Source: Hippasteria phrygiana
Taxonomy: Eukaryota; Echinodermata; Asteroidea; Valvatida; Goniasteridae
Reading direction: 5' to 3'
Assembly: GCA_037893225.1 (NCBI GenBank)
Contig: JAZGUH010000702.1
Coordinates: 310,001 to 374,000 of the forward strand
DNA length: 64,000 nt
Position 1 is the stretch's first letter; the number at the start of each line of letters is the position of its first letter. The translations under genes were made by a program, and so were the position numbers. Under the pieces are notes generated by a model. It searched no databases. It was not told the origin of the DNA and was given only the letters and a program-made list of their open reading frames with translations. Below are positions 38,201-52,800 of the stretch, piece by piece.

Positions 38201-39175
38201 TCCACAAGTTTTAACTCCAAGAAGCCGCCGATAATTGCAACATGTAGCGCCAGATCTAAGCTATACATGCATGTCAAAATTACTGCATTTGGTTGATATT
38301 TCATGCAATTATGAATGTGTAAAGCAAGTCCATACCCCAGGGAATTTGACAGGCATGGAGCAATAAATAAAAGGTAATATGCACACAGATGTTGGCCGGA
38401 AAGAAAATAAACATTGCGAGGTTTGAATTTTCTCCACAAGTGTTAACTCTAAGAAGCCGCCGATAATTGCAACATGTAGCGCCAGATCTAAGCTATCCAT
38501 ACATGTCAAAATTACTGAATTTGGTTGATATTTCATTCAATTATGAATGAGTAAAGCAAGTCCATACCCCAGGGAATTTGACAGGCATGGAGCAATAAAT
38601 AGAAGGTAATATGCACACAGATGTTGGCCGGAAAGAAAATAAACATTGCGAGGTTTGAATTTTCTCCACAAGTGTTAACTCTAAGAAGCCGCCGATAATT
38701 GCAACATGTAGCGCCAGATCTAAGCTATCCATACATGTCAAAATTACTGAATTTGGTTGATATTTCATGCAATTATGAATGAGTAAAGCAAGTCATACCC
38801 CAGGGAATTTGACAGGCATGGAGCAATAAATAGAAGGTAATATGCACACAGATGTTGGCCGGAAAGAAAATAAACATTGCGAGGTTTGAATTTTCTCCAC
38901 AAGTTTTAACTCTAAGAAGCCGCCGATAATTGCAACATGTAGCGCCAGATCTAAGCTATCCATACATGTCAAAATTACTGCATTTGGTTGATATTTCATG
39001 CAATTATGAATGAGTAAAGCAAGTCCATACCCCAGGGAATTTGACAGGCATGGAGCAATAAATAAAAGGTAATATGCACACAGATGGTGGCCGGAAAGAA
39101 AATAAACATTGCGAGGTTTGAATTTTCTCCACAAGTGTTAACTCTAAGAAGCCGCCGATAATTGCAACATGTAGC
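35237..39175. repeat. Mixed HOR zone between the 4-mer and the P/Q-type region
   Basis: Seventeen monomers run B2 C2 J3 D J B4 C2 J D I J F B C2 J F D. Three are B-family members followed by C2 and J (35237, 36396, 38018). I find no exact internal period. Several monomers have private changes: AAATATAAGG near 36978, GCCTGAAAG near 37704, and CATGCATGTC plus AATGTGTAAAG in the monomer at 38249. The last g91 monomer of the window is at 38018. Confidence 0.82.
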
Positions 39176-41029
39176 GCCAGATCTAAGCTATCCATACATG
39201 TCAAAATTACTGTATTTGGTTGATATTTCATGCAATTATGAATTAGTAAAGCAAGTCCATACCCCAGGGAATTTGACAGGCATGGAGCAATAAATAAAAG
39301 GTAATCTGCACACAGATGGTGGCCGGGAAGAAAATAAACATTGCGAGGTTTGAATTTTCTCCACAAGTGTTAACTCTAAGAAGCCGCCGATAATTGCAAC
39401 ATGTAGCGCCAGATCTAAGCTATCCATACATGTCAAAATTACTGTATTTGGTTGATATTTCATGCAATTATGAATTAGTAAAGCAAGTCCATACCCCAGG
39501 GAATTTGACAGGCATGGAGCAATAAATAAAAGGTAATCTGCACACAGATGGTGGCCGGGAAGAAAATAAACATTGCGAGGTTTGAATTTTCTCCACAAGT
39601 GTTAACTCTAAGAAGCCGCCGATAATTGCAACATGTAGCGCCAGATCTAAGCTATCCATACATGTCAAAATTACTGAATTTGGTTGATATTTCATGCAAT
39701 TATGAATGAGTAAAGCAAGTCATACCCCAGGCAATTTGACAGGCATGGAGCAATAAATAGAAGGTAATATGCACACAGATGTTGGCCGGAAAGAAAATAA
39801 ACATTGCGAGGTTTGAATTTTCTCCACAAGTTTTAACTCCAAGAAGCCGCCGATAATTGCAACATGTAGCGCCAGATCTAAGCTATCCATACATGTCAAA
39901 ATTACTGTATTTGGTTGATATTTCATGCAATTATGAATGAGTAAAGCAAGTCATACCCCAGGGAATTTGACAGGCATGGAGCAATAAATAGAAGGTAATA
40001 TGCACACAGATGTTGGCCGGAAAGAAAATAAACATTGCGAGGTTTGAATTTTCTCCACAAGTTTTAACTCCAAGAAGCCGCCGATAATTGCAACATGTAG
40101 CGCCAGATCTAAGCTATCCATACATGTCAAAATTACTGCATTTGGTTGATATTTCATGCAATTATGAATGAGTAAAGCAAGTCCATACCCCAGGGAATTT
40201 GACAGGCATGGAGCAATAAATAAAAGGTAATATGCACACAGATGTTGGCCGGAAAGAAAATAAACATTGCGAGGTTTGAATTTTCTCCACAAGTTTTAAC
40301 TCCAAGAAGCCGCCGATAATTGCAACATGTAGCGCCAGATCTAAGCTATCCATGCATGTCAAAATTACTGCATTTGGTTGATATTTCATGCAATTATGAA
40401 TGAGTAAAGCAAGTCCATACCCCAGGGAATTTGACAGGCATGGAGCAATAAATAAAAGGTAATATGCACACAGATGGTGGCCGGAAAGAAAATAAACATT
40501 GCGAGGTTTGAATTTTCTCCACAAGTGTTAACTCTAAGAAGCCGCCGATAATTGCAACATGTAGCGCCAGATCTAAGCTATCCATACATGTCAAAATTAC
40601 TGTATTTGGTTGATATTTCATGCAATTATGAATGAGTAAAGCAAGTCCATACCCCAGGGAATTTGACAGGCATGGAGCAATAAATAAAAGGTAATCTGCA
40701 CACAGATGGTGGCCGGGAAGAAAATAAACATTGCGAGGTTTGAATTTTCTCCACAAGTGTTAACTCTAAGAAGCCGCCGATAATTGCAACATGTAGCGCC
40801 AGATCTAAGCTATCCATACATGTCAAAATTACTGCATTTGGTTGATATTTCATGCAATTATGAATGAGTAAAGCAAGTCCATACCCCAGGGAATTTGACA
40901 GGCATGGAGCAATAAATAAAAGGTAATATGCACACAGATGGTGGCCGGAAAGAAAATAAACATTGCGAGGTTTGAATTTTCTCCACAAGTGTTAACTCTA
41001 AGAAGCCGCCGATAATTGCAACATGTAGC
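39176..41029. repeat. 8-mer higher-order repeat, 1854 bp (H H P Q R D A D)
   Basis: Order: H H P Q R D A D, starting at 39176, 39408, 39640, 39871, 40102, 40334, 40566 and 40798. P is the first monomer with c94 (AGGCAATTTG). The first four types recur at 41030-41955, offset 1854 bp, after which the pattern changes to N B4 R. The D monomer at 40334 has a private CATGCATGTC. Confidence 0.87.
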
Positions 41030-44000
41030 GCCAGATCTAAGCTATCCATACATGTCAAAATTACTGTATTTGGTTGATATTTCATGCAATTATGAATTAG
41101 TAAAGCAAGTCCATACCCCAGGGAATTTGACAGGCATGGAGCAATAAATAAAAGGTAATCTGCACACAGATGGTGGCCGGGAAGAAAATAAACATTGCGA
41201 GGTTTGAATTTTCTCCACAAGTGTTAACTCTAAGAAGCCGCCGATAATTGCAACATGTAGCGCCAGATCTAAGCTATCCATACATGTCAAAATTACTGTA
41301 TTTGGTTGATATTTCATGCAATTATGAATTAGTAAAGCAAGTCCATACCCCAGGGAATTTGACAGGCATGGAGCAATAAATAAAAGGTAATCTGCACACA
41401 GATGGTGGCCGGGAAGAAAATAAACATTGCGAGGTTTGAATTTTCTCCACAAGTGTTAACTCTAAGAAGCCGCCGATAATTGCAACATGTAGCGCCAGAT
41501 CTAAGCTATCCATACATGTCAAAATTACTGAATTTGGTTGATATTTCATGCAATTATGAATGAGTAAAGCAAGTCATACCCCAGGCAATTTGACAGGCAT
41601 GGAGCAATAAATAGAAGGTAATATGCACACAGATGTTGGCCGGAAAGAAAATAAACATTGCGAGGTTTGAATTTTCTCCACAAGTTTTAACTCCAAGAAG
41701 CCGCCGATAATTGCAACATGTAGCGCCAGATCTAAGCTATCCATACATGTCAAAATTACTGTATTTGGTTGATATTTCATGCAATTATGAATGAGTAAAG
41801 CAAGTCATACCCCAGGGAATTTGACAGGCATGGAGCAATAAATAGAAGGTAATATGCACACAGATGTTGGCCGGAAAGAAAATAAACATTGCGAGGTTTG
41901 AATTTTCTCCACAAGTTTTAACTCCAAGAAGCCGCCGATAATTGCAACATGTAGCGCCAGATCTAAGCTATCCATACATGTCAAAATTACTGCATTTGGT
42001 TGATATTTCATGCAATTATGAATGAGTAAAGCAAGTCCATACCCCAGGGAATTTGACAGGCATGGAGCAATAAATAAAAGGTAATCTGCACACAGATGGT
42101 GGCCGGGAAGAAAATAAACATTGCGAGGTTTGAATTTTCTCCACAAGTGTTAACTCTAAGAAGCCGCCGATAATTGCAACATGTAGCGCCAGATCTAAGC
42201 TATCCATACATGTCAAAATTACTGAATTTGGTTGATATTTCATGCAATTATGAATGAGTAAAGCAAGTCATACCCCAGGGAATTTGACAGGCATGGAGCA
42301 ATAAATAGAAGGTAATATGCACACAGATGTTGGCCGGAAAGAAAATAAACATTGCGAGGTTTGAATTTTCTCCACAAGTTTTAACTCCAAGAAGCCGCCG
42401 ATAATTGCAACATGTAGCGCCAGATCTAAGCTATCCATACATGTCAAAATTACTGCATTTGGTTGATATTTCATGCAATTATGAATGAGTAAAGCAAGTC
42501 CATACCCCAGGGAATTTGACAGGCATGGAGCAATAAATAAAAGGTAATATGCACACAGATGTTGGCCGGAAAGAAAATAAACATTGCGAGGTTTGAATTT
42601 TCTCCACAAGTTTTAACTCCAAGAAGCCGCCGATAATTACAACATGTAGCGCCAGATCTAAGCTATCCATACATGTCAAAATTACTGCATTTGGTTGATA
42701 TTTCATGCAATTATGAATGAGTAAAGCAAGTCCATACCCCAGGGAATTTGACAGGCATGGAGCAATAAATAAAAGGTAATCTGCACACAGATGGTGGCCG
42801 GAAAGAAAATAAACATTGCGAGGTTTGAATTTTCTCCACAAGTGTTAACTCTAAGAAGCCGCCGATAATTGCAACATGTAGCGCCAGATCTAAGCTATCC
42901 ATACATGTCAAAATTACTGTATTTGGTTGATATTTCATGCAATTATGAATGAGTAAAGCAAGTCCATACCCCAGGGAATTTGACAGGCATGGAGCAATAA
43001 ATAGAAGGTAATATGCACACAGATGTTGGCCGGAAAGAAAATAAACATTGCGAGGTTTGAATTTTCTCCACAAGTTTTAACTCTAAGAAGCCGCCGATAA
43101 TTGCAACATGTAGCGCCAGATCTAAGCTATCCATACATGTCAAAATTACTGCATTTGGTTGATATTTCATGCAATTATGAATGAGTAAAGCAAGTCCATA
43201 CCCCAGGGAATTTGACAGGCATGGAGCAATAAATAAAAGGTAATATGCACACAGATGGTGGCCGGAAAGAAAATAAACATTGCGAGGTTTGAATTTTCTC
43301 CACAAGTGTTAACTCTAAGAAGCCGCCGATAATTGCAACATGTAGCGCCAGATCTAAGCTATCCATACATGTCAAAATTACTGCATTTGGTTGATATTTC
43401 ATGCAATTATGAATGAGTAAAGCAAGTCCATACCCCAGGGAATTTGACAGGCATGGAGCAATAAATAAAAGGTAATCTGCACACAGATGGTGGCCGGGAA
43501 GAAAATAAACATTGCGAGGTTTGAATTTTCTCCACAAGTGTTAACTCTAAGAAGCCGCCGATAATTGCAACATGTAGCGCCAGATCTAAGCTATCCATAC
43601 ATGTCAAAATTACTGAATTTGGTTGATATTTCATGCAATTATGAATGAGTAAAGCAAGTCATACCCCAGGGAATTTGACAGGCATGGAGCAATAAATAGA
43701 AGGTAATATGCACACAGATGTTGGCCGGAAAGAAAATAAACATTGCGAGGTTTGAATTTTCTCCACAAGTTTTAACTCCAAGAAGCCGCCGATAATTGCA
43801 ACATGTAGCGCCAGATCTAAGCTATCCATACATGTCAAAATTACTGCATTTGGTTGATATTTCATGCAATTATGAATGAGTAAAGCAAGTCCATACCCCA
43901 GGGAATTTGACAGGCATGGAGCAATAAATAAAAGGTAATATGCACACAGATGTTGGCCGGAAAGAAAATAAACATTGCGAGGTTTGAATTTTCTCCACAA

Positions 44001-47000
44001 GTTTTAACTCCAAGAAGCCGCCGATAATTGCAACATGTAGCGCCAGATCTAAGCTATCCATACATGTCAAAATTACTGCATTTGGTTGATATTTCATGCA
44101 ATTATGAATGAGTAAAGCAAGTCCATACCCCAGGGAATTTGACAGGCATGGAGCAATAAATAAAAGGTAATCTGCACACAGATGGTGGCCGGAAAGAAAA
44201 TAAACATTGCGAGGTTTGAATTTTCTCCACAAGTGTTAACTCTAAGAAGCCGCCGATAATTGCAACATGTAGCGCCAGATCTAAGCTATCCATACATGTC
44301 AAAATTACTGTATTTGGTTGATATTTCATGCAATTATGAATGAGTAAAGCAAGTCCATACCCCAGGGAATTTGACAGGCATGGAGCAATAAATAGAAGGT
44401 AATATGCACACAGATGTTGGCCGGAAAGAAAATAAACAATGCGAGGTTTGAATTTTCTCCACAAGTTTTAACTCTAAGAAGCCGCCGATAATTGCAACAT
44501 GTAGCGCCAGATCTAAGCTATCCATACATGTCAAAATTACTGCATTTGGTTGATATTTCATGCAATTATGAATGAGTAAAGCAAGTCCATACCCCAGGGA
44601 ATTTGACAGGCATGGAGCAATAAATAAAAGGTAATATGCACACAGATGGTGGCCGGAAAGAAAATAAACATTGCGAGGTTTGAATTTTCTCCACAAGTGT
44701 TAACTCTAAGAAGCCGCCGATAATTGCAACATGTAGCGCCAGATCTAAGCTATCCATACATGTCAAAATTACTGTATTTGGTTGATATTTCATGCAATTA
44801 TGAATGAGTAAAGCAAGTCCATACCCCAGGGAATTTGACAGGCATGGAGCAATAAATAAAAGGTAATCTGCACACAGATGGTGGCCGGGAAGAAAATAAA
44901 CATTGCGAGGTTTGAATTTTCTCCACAAGTGTTAACTCTAAGAAGCCGCCGATAATTGCAACATGTAGCGCCAGATCTAAGCTATCCATACATGTCAAAA
45001 TTACTGAATTTGGTTGATATTTCATGCAATTATGAATGAGTAAAGCAAGTCATACCCCAGGGAATTTGACAGGCATGGAGCAATAAATAGAAGGTAATAT
45101 GCACACAGATGTTGGCCGGAAAGAAAATAAACATTGCGAGGTTTGAATTTTCTCCACAAGTTTTAACTCCAAGAAGCCGCCGATAATTGCAACATGTAGC
45201 GCCAGATCTAAGCTATCCATACATGTCAAAATTACTGCATTTGGTTGATATTTCATGCAATTATGAATGAGTAAAGCAAGTCCATACCCCAGGGAATTTG
45301 ACAGGCATGGAGCAATAAATAAAAGGTAATATGCACACAGATGTTGGCCGGAAAGAAAATAAACATTGCGAGGTTTGAATTTTCTCCACAAGTTTTAACT
45401 CCAAGAAGCCGCCGATAATTGCAACATGTAGCGCCAGATCTAAGCTATCCATACATGTCAAAATTACTGCATTTGGTTGATATTTCATGCAATTATGAAT
45501 GAGTAAAGCAAGTCCATACCCCAGGGAATTTGACAGGCATGGAGCAATAAATAAAAGGTAATATGCACACAGATGGTGGCCGGAAAGAAAATAAACATTG
45601 CGAGGTTTGAATTTTCTCCACAAGTGTTAACTCTAAGAAGCCGCCGATAATTGCAACATGTAGCGCCAGATCTAAGCTATCCATACATGTCAAAATTACT
45701 GTATTTGGTTGATATTTCATGCAATTATGAATGAGTAAAGCAAGTCCATACCCCAGGGAATTTGACAGGCATGGAGCAATAAATAAAAGGTAATCTGCAC
45801 ACAGATGGTGGCCGGGAAGAAAATAAACATTGCGAGGTTTGAATTTTCTCCACAAGTGTTAACTCTAAGAAGCCGCCGATAATTGCAACATGTAGCGCCA
45901 GATCTAAGCTATCCATACATGTCAAAATTACTGAATTTGGTTGATATTTCATGCAATTATGAATGAGTAAAGCAAGTCATACCCCAGGGAATTTGACAGG
46001 CATGGAGCAATAAATAGAAGGTAATATGCACACAGATGTTGGCCGGAAAGAAAATAAACATTGCGAGGTTTGAATTTTCTCCACAAGTTTTAACTCTAAG
46101 AAGCCGCCGATAATTGCAACATGTAGCGCCAGATCTAAGCTATCCATACATGTCAAAATTACTGCATTTGGTTGATATTTCATGCAATTATGAATGAGTA
46201 AAGCAAGTCCATACCCCAGGGAATTTGACAGGCATGGAGCAATAAATAAAAGGTAATATGCACACAGATGGTGGCCGGAAAGAAAATAAACATTGCGAGG
46301 TTTGAATTTTCTCCACAAGTGTTAACTCTAAGAAGCCGCCGATAATTGCAACATGTAGCGCCAGATCTAAGCTATCCATACATGTCAAAATTACTGTATT
46401 TGGTTGATATTTCATGCAATTATGAATTAGTAAAGCAAGTCCATACCCCAGGGAATTTGACAGGCATGGAGCAATAAATAAAAGGTAATCTGCACACAGA
46501 CGGTGGCCGGGAAGAAAATAAACATTGCGAGGTTTGAATTTTCTCCACAAGTGTTAACTCTAAGAAGCCGCCGATAATTGCAACATGTAGCGCCAGATCT
46601 AAGCTATCCATACATGTCAAAATTACTGTATTTGGTTGATATTTCATGCAATTATGAATGAGTAAAGCAAGTCCATACCCCAGGGAATTTGACAGGCATG
46701 GAGCAATAAATAAAAGGTAATCTGCACACAGATGGTGGCCGGGAAGAAAATAAACATTGCGAGGTTTGAATTTTCTCCACAAGTGTTAACTCTAAGAAGC
46801 CGCCGATAATTGCAACATGTAGCGCCAGATCTAAGCTATCCATACATGTCAAAATTACTGTATTTGGTTGATATTTCATGCAATTATGAATGAGTAAAGC
46901 AAGTCATACCCCAGGGAATTTGACAGGCATGGAGCAATAAATAGAAGGTAATATGCACACAGATGTTGGCCGGAAAGAAAATAAACATTGCGAGGTTTGA

Positions 47001-48445
47001 ATTTTCTCCACAAGTTTTAACTCCAAGAAGCCGCCGATAATTGCAACATGTAGCGCCAGATCTAAGCTATCCATACATGTCAAAATTACTGCATTTGGTT
47101 GATATTTCATGCAATTATGAATGAGTAAAGCAAGTCCATACCCCAGGGAATTTGACAGGCATGGAGCAATAAATAAAAGGTAATATGCACACAGATGGTG
47201 GCCGGAAAGAAAATAAACATTGCGAGGTTTGAATTTTCTCCACAAGTGTTAACTCTAAGAAGCCGCCGATAATTGCAACATGTAGCGCCAGATCTAAGCT
47301 ATCCATACATGTCAAAATTACTGTATTTGGTTGATATTTCATGCAATTATGAATGAGTAAAGCAAGTCCATACCCCAGGGAATTTGACAGGCATGGAGCA
47401 ATAAATAAAAGGTAATCTGCACACAGATGGTGGCCGGGAAGAAAATAAACATTGCGAGGTTTGAATTTTCTCCACAAGTGTTAACTCTAAGAAGCCGCCG
47501 ATAATTGCAACATGTAGCGCCAGATCTAAGCTATCCATACATGTCAAAATTACTGAATTTGGTTGATATTTCATGCAATTATGAATGAGTAAAGCAAGTC
47601 ATACCCCAGGGAATTTGACAGGCATGGAGCAATAAATAGAAGGTAATATGCACACAGATGTTGGCCGGAAAGAAAATAAACATTGCGAGGTTTGAATTTT
47701 CTCCACAAGTTTTAACTCCAAGAAGCCGCCGATAATTGCAACATGTAGCGCCAGATCTAAGCTATACATACATGTCAAAATTACTGCATTTGGTTGATAT
47801 TTCATGCAATTATGAATGAGTAAAGCAAGTCCATACCCCAGGGAATTTGACAGGCATGGAGCAATAAATAAAAGGTAATATGCACACAGATGTTGGCCGG
47901 AAAGAAAATAAACATTGCGAGGTTTGAATTTTCTCCACAAGTGTTAACTCTAAGAAGCCGCCGATAATTGCAACATGTAGCGCCAGATCTAAGCTATCCA
48001 TACATGTCAAAATTACTGAATTTGGTTGATATTTCATTCAATTATGAATGAGTAAAGCAAGTCCATACCCCAGGGAATTTGACAGGCATGGAGCAATAAA
48101 TAGAAGGTAATATGCACACAGATGTTGGCCGGAAAGAAAATAAACATTGCGAGGTTTGAATTTTCTCCACAAGTTTTAACTCTAAGAAGCCGCCGATAAT
48201 TGCAACATGTAGCGCCAGATCTAAGCTATCCATACATGTCAAAATTACTGCATTTGGTTGATATTTCATGCAATTATGAATGAGTAAAGCAAGTCCATAC
48301 CCCAGGGAATTTGACAGGCATGGAGCAATAAATAAAAGGTAATATGCACACAGATGGTGGCCGGAAAGAAAATAAACATTGCGAGGTTTGAATTTTCTCC
48401 ACAAGTGTTAACTCTAAGAAGCCGCCGATAATTGCAACATGTAGC
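40798..48445. repeat. 33-monomer super-repeat segment, 7648 bp, copy 1
   Basis: Order: D H H P Q N B4 R S T D N B4 R S T D A B4 R D A F D H A Q D A B4 C2 J3 D, where S is c38 c131 g144 a152. It aligns with 49835-57482 at an offset of 9037 bp, then 8806 bp, then 9037 bp again. A rare ACGGTGG at 46501 recurs at 55307. The shifts are one whole monomer each way. Private changes include ATTACAAC near 42639 and AACAATGCG near 44449. Confidence 0.88.
42188..44969. repeat. 6-mer higher-order repeat, 1391 bp, two copies
   Basis: B4 R S T D N (42188-43578) is followed by B4 R S T D A (43579-44969). The two copies differ at the last monomer, c38 against t38. A third start, B4 R D A, follows from 44970 and diverges after two monomers. 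The unit is nested in the 33-monomer super-repeat, so it predates or was carried by that larger duplication. Confidence 0.88.
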
Positions 48446-49834
48446 GCCAAATCTAAGCTATCCATACATGTCAAAATTACTGAATTTGGTTGATATTTCA
48501 TGCAATTATGAATGAGTAAAGCAAGTCATACCCCAGGGAATTTGACAGGCATGGAGCAATAAATAGAAGGTAATCTGCACACAGATGGTGGCCGGGAAGA
48601 AAATAAACATTGCGAGGTTTGAATTTTCTCCACAAGTGTTAACTCTAAGAAGCCGCCGATAATTGCAACATGTAGCGCCAGATCTAAGCTATCCATACAT
48701 GTCAAAATTACTGAATTTGGTTGATATTTCATGCAATTATGAATGAGTAAAGCAAGTCATACCCCAGGGAATTTGACAGGCATGGAGCAATAAATAGAAG
48801 GTAATATGCACACAGATGTTGGCCGGAAAGAAAATAAACATTGCGAGGTTTGAATTTTCTCCACAAGTTTTAACTCCAAGAAGCCGCCGATAATTGCAAC
48901 ATGTAGCGCCAGATCTAAGCTATCCATACATGTCAAAATTACTGTATTTGGTTGATATTTCATGCAATTATGAATGAGTAAAGCAAGTCATACCCCAGGG
49001 AATTTGACAGGCATGGAGCAATAAATAGAAGGTAATATGCACACAGATGTTGGCCGGAAAGAAAATAAACATTGCGAGGTTTGAATTTTCTCCACAAGTT
49101 TTAACTCCAAGAAGCCGCCGATAATTGCAACATGTAGCGCCAGATCTAAGCTATCCATACATGTCAAAATTACTGCATTTGGTTGATATTTCATGCAATT
49201 ATGAATGAGTAAAGCAAGTCCATACCCCAGGGAATTTGACAGGCATGGAGCAATAAATAAAAGGTAATATGCACACAGATGTTGGCCGGAAAGAAAATAA
49301 ACATTGCGAGGTTTGAATTTTCTCCACAAGTTTTAACTCCAAGAAGCCGCCGATAATTGCAACATGTAGCGCCAGATCTAAGCTATCCATACATGTCAAA
49401 ATTACTGCATTTGGTTGATATTTCATGCAATTATGAATGAGTAAAGCAAGTCCATACCCCAGGGAATTTGACAGGCATGGAGCAATAAATAAAAGGTAAT
49501 ATGCACACAGATGTTGGCCGGAAAGAAAATAAACATTGCGAGGTTTGAATTTTCTCCACAAGTGTTAACTCTAAGAAGCCGCCGATAATTGCAACATGTA
49601 GCGCCAGATCTAAGCTATCCATACATGTCAAAATTACTGTATTTGGTTGATATTTCATGCAATTATGAATGAGTAAAGCAAGTCCATACCCCAGGGAATT
49701 TGACATGCATGGAGCAATAAATAAAAGGTAATCTGCACACAGATGGTGGCCGGGAAGAAAATAAACATTGCGAGGTTTGAATTTTCTCCACAAGTGTTAA
49801 CTCTAAGAAGCCGCCGATAATTGCAACATGTAGC
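48446..49834. repeat. Six-monomer linker between the two super-repeat copies
   Basis: The order is a hybrid monomer (48446), B4, Q, R, R with g194, and I with t104. The hybrid has the left half of a B-type monomer (a38, deletion, g122) and the right half of an A-type (c131 g144 g152 g194). It also has GCCAAATCT, so its BglII site is lost. Three adjacent monomers (48446, 48677, 48908) are 231 bp. The linker has no counterpart in the aligned copies. Confidence 0.82.
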
Positions 49835-52800
49835 GCCAGATCTAAGCTATCCATACATGTCAAAATTACTGCATTTGGTTGATATTTCATGCAATTATGA
49901 ATGAGTAAAGCAAGTCCATACCCCAGGGAATTTGACAGGCATGGAGCAATAAATAAAAGGTAATATGCACACAGATGGTGGCCGGAAAGAAAATAAACAT
50001 TGCGAGGTTTGAATTTTCTCCACAAGTGTTAACTCTAAGAAGCCGCCGATAATTGCAACATGTAGCGCCAGATCTAAGCTATCCATACATGTCAAAATTA
50101 CTGTATTTGGTTGATATTTCATGCAATTATGAATTAGTAAAGCAAGTCCATACCCCAGGGAATTTGACAGGCATGGAGCAATAAATAAAAGGTAATCTGC
50201 ACACAGATGGTGGCCGGGAAGAAAATAAACATTGCGAGGTTTGAATTTTCTCCACAAGTGTTAACTCTAAGAAGCCGCCGATAATTGCAACATGTAGCGC
50301 CAGATCTAAGCTATCCATACATGTCAAAATTACTGTATTTGGTTGATATTTCATGCAATTATGAATTAGTAAAGCAAGTCCATACCCCAGGGAATTTGAC
50401 AGGCATGGAGCAATAAATAAAAGGTAATCTGCACACAGATGGTGGCCGGGAAGAAAATAAACATTGCGAGGTTTGAATTTTCTCCACAAGTGTTAACTCT
50501 AAGAAGCCGCCGATAATTGCAACATGTAGCGCCAGATCTAAGCTATCCATACATGTCAAAATTACTGAATTTGGTTGATATTTCATGCAATTATGAATGA
50601 GTAAAGCAAGTCATACCCCAGGCAATTTGACAGGCATGGAGCAATAAATAGAAGGTAATATGCACACAGATGTTGGCCGGAAAGAAAATAAACATTGCGA
50701 GGTTTGAATTTTCTCCACAAGTTTTAACTCAAAGAAGCCGCCGATAATTGCAACATGTAGCGCCAGATCTAAGCTATCCATACATGTCAAAATTACTGTA
50801 TTTGGTTGATATTTCATGCAATTATGAATGAGTAAAGCAAGTCATACCCCAGGGAATTTGACAGGCATGGAGCAATAAATAGAAGGTAATATGCACACAG
50901 ATGTTGGCCGGAAAGAAAATAAACATTGCGAGGTTTGAATTTTCTCCACAAGTTTTAACTCCAAGAAGCCGCCGATAATTGCAACATGTAGCGCCAGATC
51001 TAAGCTATCCATACATGTCAAAATTACTGCATTTGGTTGATATTTCATGCAATTATGAATGAGTAAAGCAAGTCCATACCCCAGGGAATTTGACAGGCAT
51101 GGAGCAATAAATAAAAGGTAATCTGCACACAGATGGTGGCCGGGAAGAAAATAAACATTGCGAGGTTTGAATTTTCTCCACAAGTGTTAACTCTAAGAAG
51201 CCGCCGATAATTGCAACATGTAGCGCCAGATCTAAGCTATCCATACATGTCAAAATTACTGAATTTGGTTGATATTTCATGCAATTATGAATGAGTAAAG
51301 CAAGTCATACCCCAGGGAATTTGACAGGCATGGAGCAATAAATAGAAGGTAATATGCACACAGATGTTGGCCGGAAAGAAAATAAACATTGCGAGGTTTG
51401 AATTTTCTCCACAAGTTTTAACTCCAAGAAGCCGCCGATAATTGCAACATGTAGCGCCAGATCTAAGCTATCCATACATGTCAAAATTACTGCATTTGGT
51501 TGATATTTCATGCAATTATGAATGAGTAAAGCAAGTCCATACCCCAGGGAATTTGACAGGCATGGAGCAATAAATAAAAGGTAATATGCACACAGATGTT
51601 GGCCGGAAAGAAAATAAACATTGCGAGGTTTGAATTTTCTCCACAAGTTTTAACTCCAAGAAGCCGCCGATAATTGCAACATGTAGCGCCAGATCTAAGC
51701 TATCCATACATGTCAAAATTACTGCATTTGGTTGATATTTCATGCAATTATGAATGAGTAAAGCAAGTCCATACCCCAGGCAATTTGACAGGCATGGAGC
51801 AATAAATAAAAGGTAATATGCACACAGATGGTGGCCGGAAAGAAAATAAACATTGCGAGGTTTGAATTTTCTCCACAAGTGTTAACTCTAAGAAGCCGCC
51901 GATAATTGCAACATGTAGCGCCAGATCTAAGCTATCCATACATGTCAAAATTACTGTATTTGGTTGATATTTCATGCAATTATGAATGAGTAAAGCAAGT
52001 CCATACCCCAGGGAATTTGACAGGCATGGAGCAATAAATAGAAGGTAATATGCACACAGATGTTGGCCGGAAAGAAAATAAACATTGCGAGGTTTGAATT
52101 TTCTCCACAAGTTTTAACTCTAAGAAGCCGCCGATAATTGCAACATGTAGCGCCAGATCTAAGCTATCCATACATGTCAAAATTACTGCATTTGGTTGAT
52201 ATTTCATGCAATTATGAATGAGTAAAGCAAGTCCATACCCCAGGGAATTTGACAGGCATGGAGCAATAAATAAAAGGTAATATGCACACAGATGGTGGCC
52301 GGAAAGAAAATAAACATTGCGAGGTTTGAATTTTCTCCACAAGTGTTAACTCTAAGAAGCCGCCGATAATTGCAACATGTAGCGCCAGATCTAAGCTATC
52401 CATACATGTCAAAATTACTGTATTTGGTTGATATTTCATGCAATTATGAATGAGTAAAGCAAGTCCATACCCCAGGGAATTTGACAGGCATGGAGCAATA
52501 AATAAAAGGTAATCTGCACACAGATGGTGGCCGGGAAGAAAATAAACATTGCGAGGTTTGAATTTTCTCCACAAGTGTTAACTCTAAGAAGCCGCCGATA
52601 ATTGCAACATGTAGCGCCAGATCTAAGCTATCCATACATGTCAAAATTACTGCATTTGGTTGATATTTCATGCAATTATGAATGAGTAAAGCAAGTCCAT
52701 ACCCCAGGGAATTTGACAGGCATGGAGCAATAAATAAAAGGTAATCTGCACACAGATGTTGGCCGGAAAGAAAATAAACATTGCGAGGTTTGAATTTTCT

